Position numbers and translations under genes: made by a program. A model generated the notes under the pieces. The model was given only the letters and a program-made list of their open reading frames with translations, was not told where the DNA came from and did not search any database. Source: Pelecanus crispus (taxonomy: Eukaryota > Chordata > Aves > Pelecaniformes > Pelecanidae). Taken from it: a stretch of 64,000 nt of DNA. Shown piece after piece: positions 62,987 through 64,000 of the stretch (position 1 is its first letter; every line of letters begins with the position of its first letter). The stretch is from positions 18,639,397-18,703,396 of the forward strand of contig NC_134652.1 in the NCBI RefSeq assembly GCF_030463565.1, read 5' to 3'.

Positions 62987-64000
62987 GTAAGATTCAGTAT
63001 TGGTTGTTTTATAAACAATTATATTATGGGAATATGAAGTGTTGTGTTGTGGGGGGAGGGAGGAAAAGTAAAAAGGAACATAAATTGATTTAGAACTTGA
63101 GTGGCATAAGGGAAGGGTTTGTTTTTTTTTTAAGGCTGCCTATCTTGGCAGGGGACAAGCATCACATGTGTGAGAGACTTTGTCCTTGTGACTGAAATTA
63201 ATCTCAGTTCTAGACAAGGCTGAAACTTCTCTCTGGTACTGTACTAGGCAGATCTTAACAGTAATTAAGGGTGATAATGAAGATGAGGAACCAGCATCTT
63301 CTAAGAACCATCTCTTCAAGGGAAGACTATTATCAACCTTTTCATATTAGCTTCTGTTTACTAATTCTTTAAGAGAATCCTTGTGTTACTTATTAAAATA
63401 AGGAGAGAAAAATAAACTCTCCATAGAAGTTGAATGGAGGCGGGGGAGGACAAAGAGAGGAGACAATCTTTTGTTTTGTGAATAACCTCTCTGGCTTGCT
63501 GCCTTTCAAGGGGAGGCACACTCAGTTTGGTAAGGTGGTATCCCTGGTCATCTGACTCATTTCAGCCCCTATTTTCAGTTCTGACATGTTAAGGCATCCC
63601 TCTCTCCTATATGGAAGAAACAGTGATATTACAACCGTTTATGCAGACTAAAGGCAGCTTAGTGTCTCCTCTTGTTTTAAAGACTTGAGATAAACATACT
63701 GTACAACTTGGGGGGGGGGGGGAGTTTTACCAAAAGCATGTTTTATGTCACCCCACTGTTGCTTTTGGCAAGTGGCCTTTTTTACAGTGATTATAGAATG
63801 GTAATTAGTATTATTCCTTGTGTCATGTATAGTATATATTCAGAGAAGGGAGGAAAGCAGATATCTGCATTTTACTTTGTTCTTAAAATAGGCTATATTT
63901 TGATTTTTTTTTTTTTTAGGATATTTGTCAGACTTCCAAGCAAATAAAAGCTTTCAAAAGGTTTTATAAATCCAGTAGGTAATCCCCTTTAGTAACACTA
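62987..64000 (+). other. MARCHF5: MARCHF5 intron 5 (partial)
   Basis: More than 1 kb with a run of 13 G (63710-63722) and a long T tract ending in TTTAG at 63919. The canonical last exon was not found. A possible alternative terminal exon at 63920-63982 is described in the findings. Confidence 0.8.
63710..63722. repeat. Run of 13 G
   Basis: An uninterrupted G run on the MARCHF5 sense strand in intron 5, about 200 bases before the T tract. Confidence 0.9.

Larger units (their letters stand above)
35640..64000 (+). other. MARCHF5: MARCHF5 gene (transcription unit, 3' end outside)
   Basis: Five exons with matching phases encode residues 1-243 of MARCHF5 (MARCH5, MITOL), a mitochondrial outer-membrane E3 ubiquitin ligase. 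It acts on mitochondrial dynamics factors such as DRP1, MiD49 and mitofusins, and on MAVS aggregates. By comparison with the human 278-residue protein, about 38 residues and the 3' UTR remain beyond 64000. The 5' boundary is inferred from the promoter motifs. Confidence 0.92.

Overview
The window is vertebrate nuclear DNA, almost certainly from a bird and probably a passerine. It holds CR1 retrotransposon fragments with the typical avian 3' end. It also holds one SINE with a tRNA-Ile head and a CR1-like tail, the architecture of the songbird TguSINE1 family. The introns are AT-rich and there is one strong CpG island. Two protein-coding genes lie head to head around that island, the same arrangement as CPEB3 and MARCHF5 on human 10q23.

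Left half (1 to about 35.6 kb, minus strand): the 5' part of CPEB3, which encodes a cytoplasmic polyadenylation element-binding protein acting as a prion-like regulator of translation. Two coding exons are visible. The large first coding exon (26106-27005) encodes 300 residues of Q/S/P-rich prion-like N-terminus. The next coding exon (2434-2593) contains an internal alternative donor that would remove exactly 69 nt (23 codons). The RRM and zinc-binding exons lie beyond position 1. The rest is intron, with a SINE at 5.4 kb, an old LINE fragment near 13.5-14.0 kb, a CR1 fragment at 32.8 kb, and two promoter-like patches at 27.4-27.8 kb and 29.67-29.71 kb.

Centre (about 34.8-36.2 kb): a CpG island with ZNF143-type and NRF1-type motifs between the two genes, which I read as a shared bidirectional promoter.

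Right half (35.6-64 kb, plus strand): MARCHF5 (MITOL), a mitochondrial outer-membrane RING-CH ubiquitin ligase. Five coding exons are placed to the base (35945-35988, 54939-55141, 60601-60731, 62197-62380, 62820-62986). They give 243 codons in one frame with consistent splice phases. The last coding exon, about 38 codons, lies beyond 64000. The introns carry a CR1 copy at 43.4-43.8 kb, long G or C runs, a 19-bp tandem duplication and a faint MIR-like fragment.

I see no bacterial-type system, CRISPR array, intact transposon or viral gene. The most interesting signals are regulatory or splicing-related: the alternative donor in CPEB3, the orphan promoter module in CPEB3 intron 1, and a possible alternative terminal exon of MARCHF5 at 63920-63982. 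All other open reading frames look like chance frames within introns or the GC-rich island.
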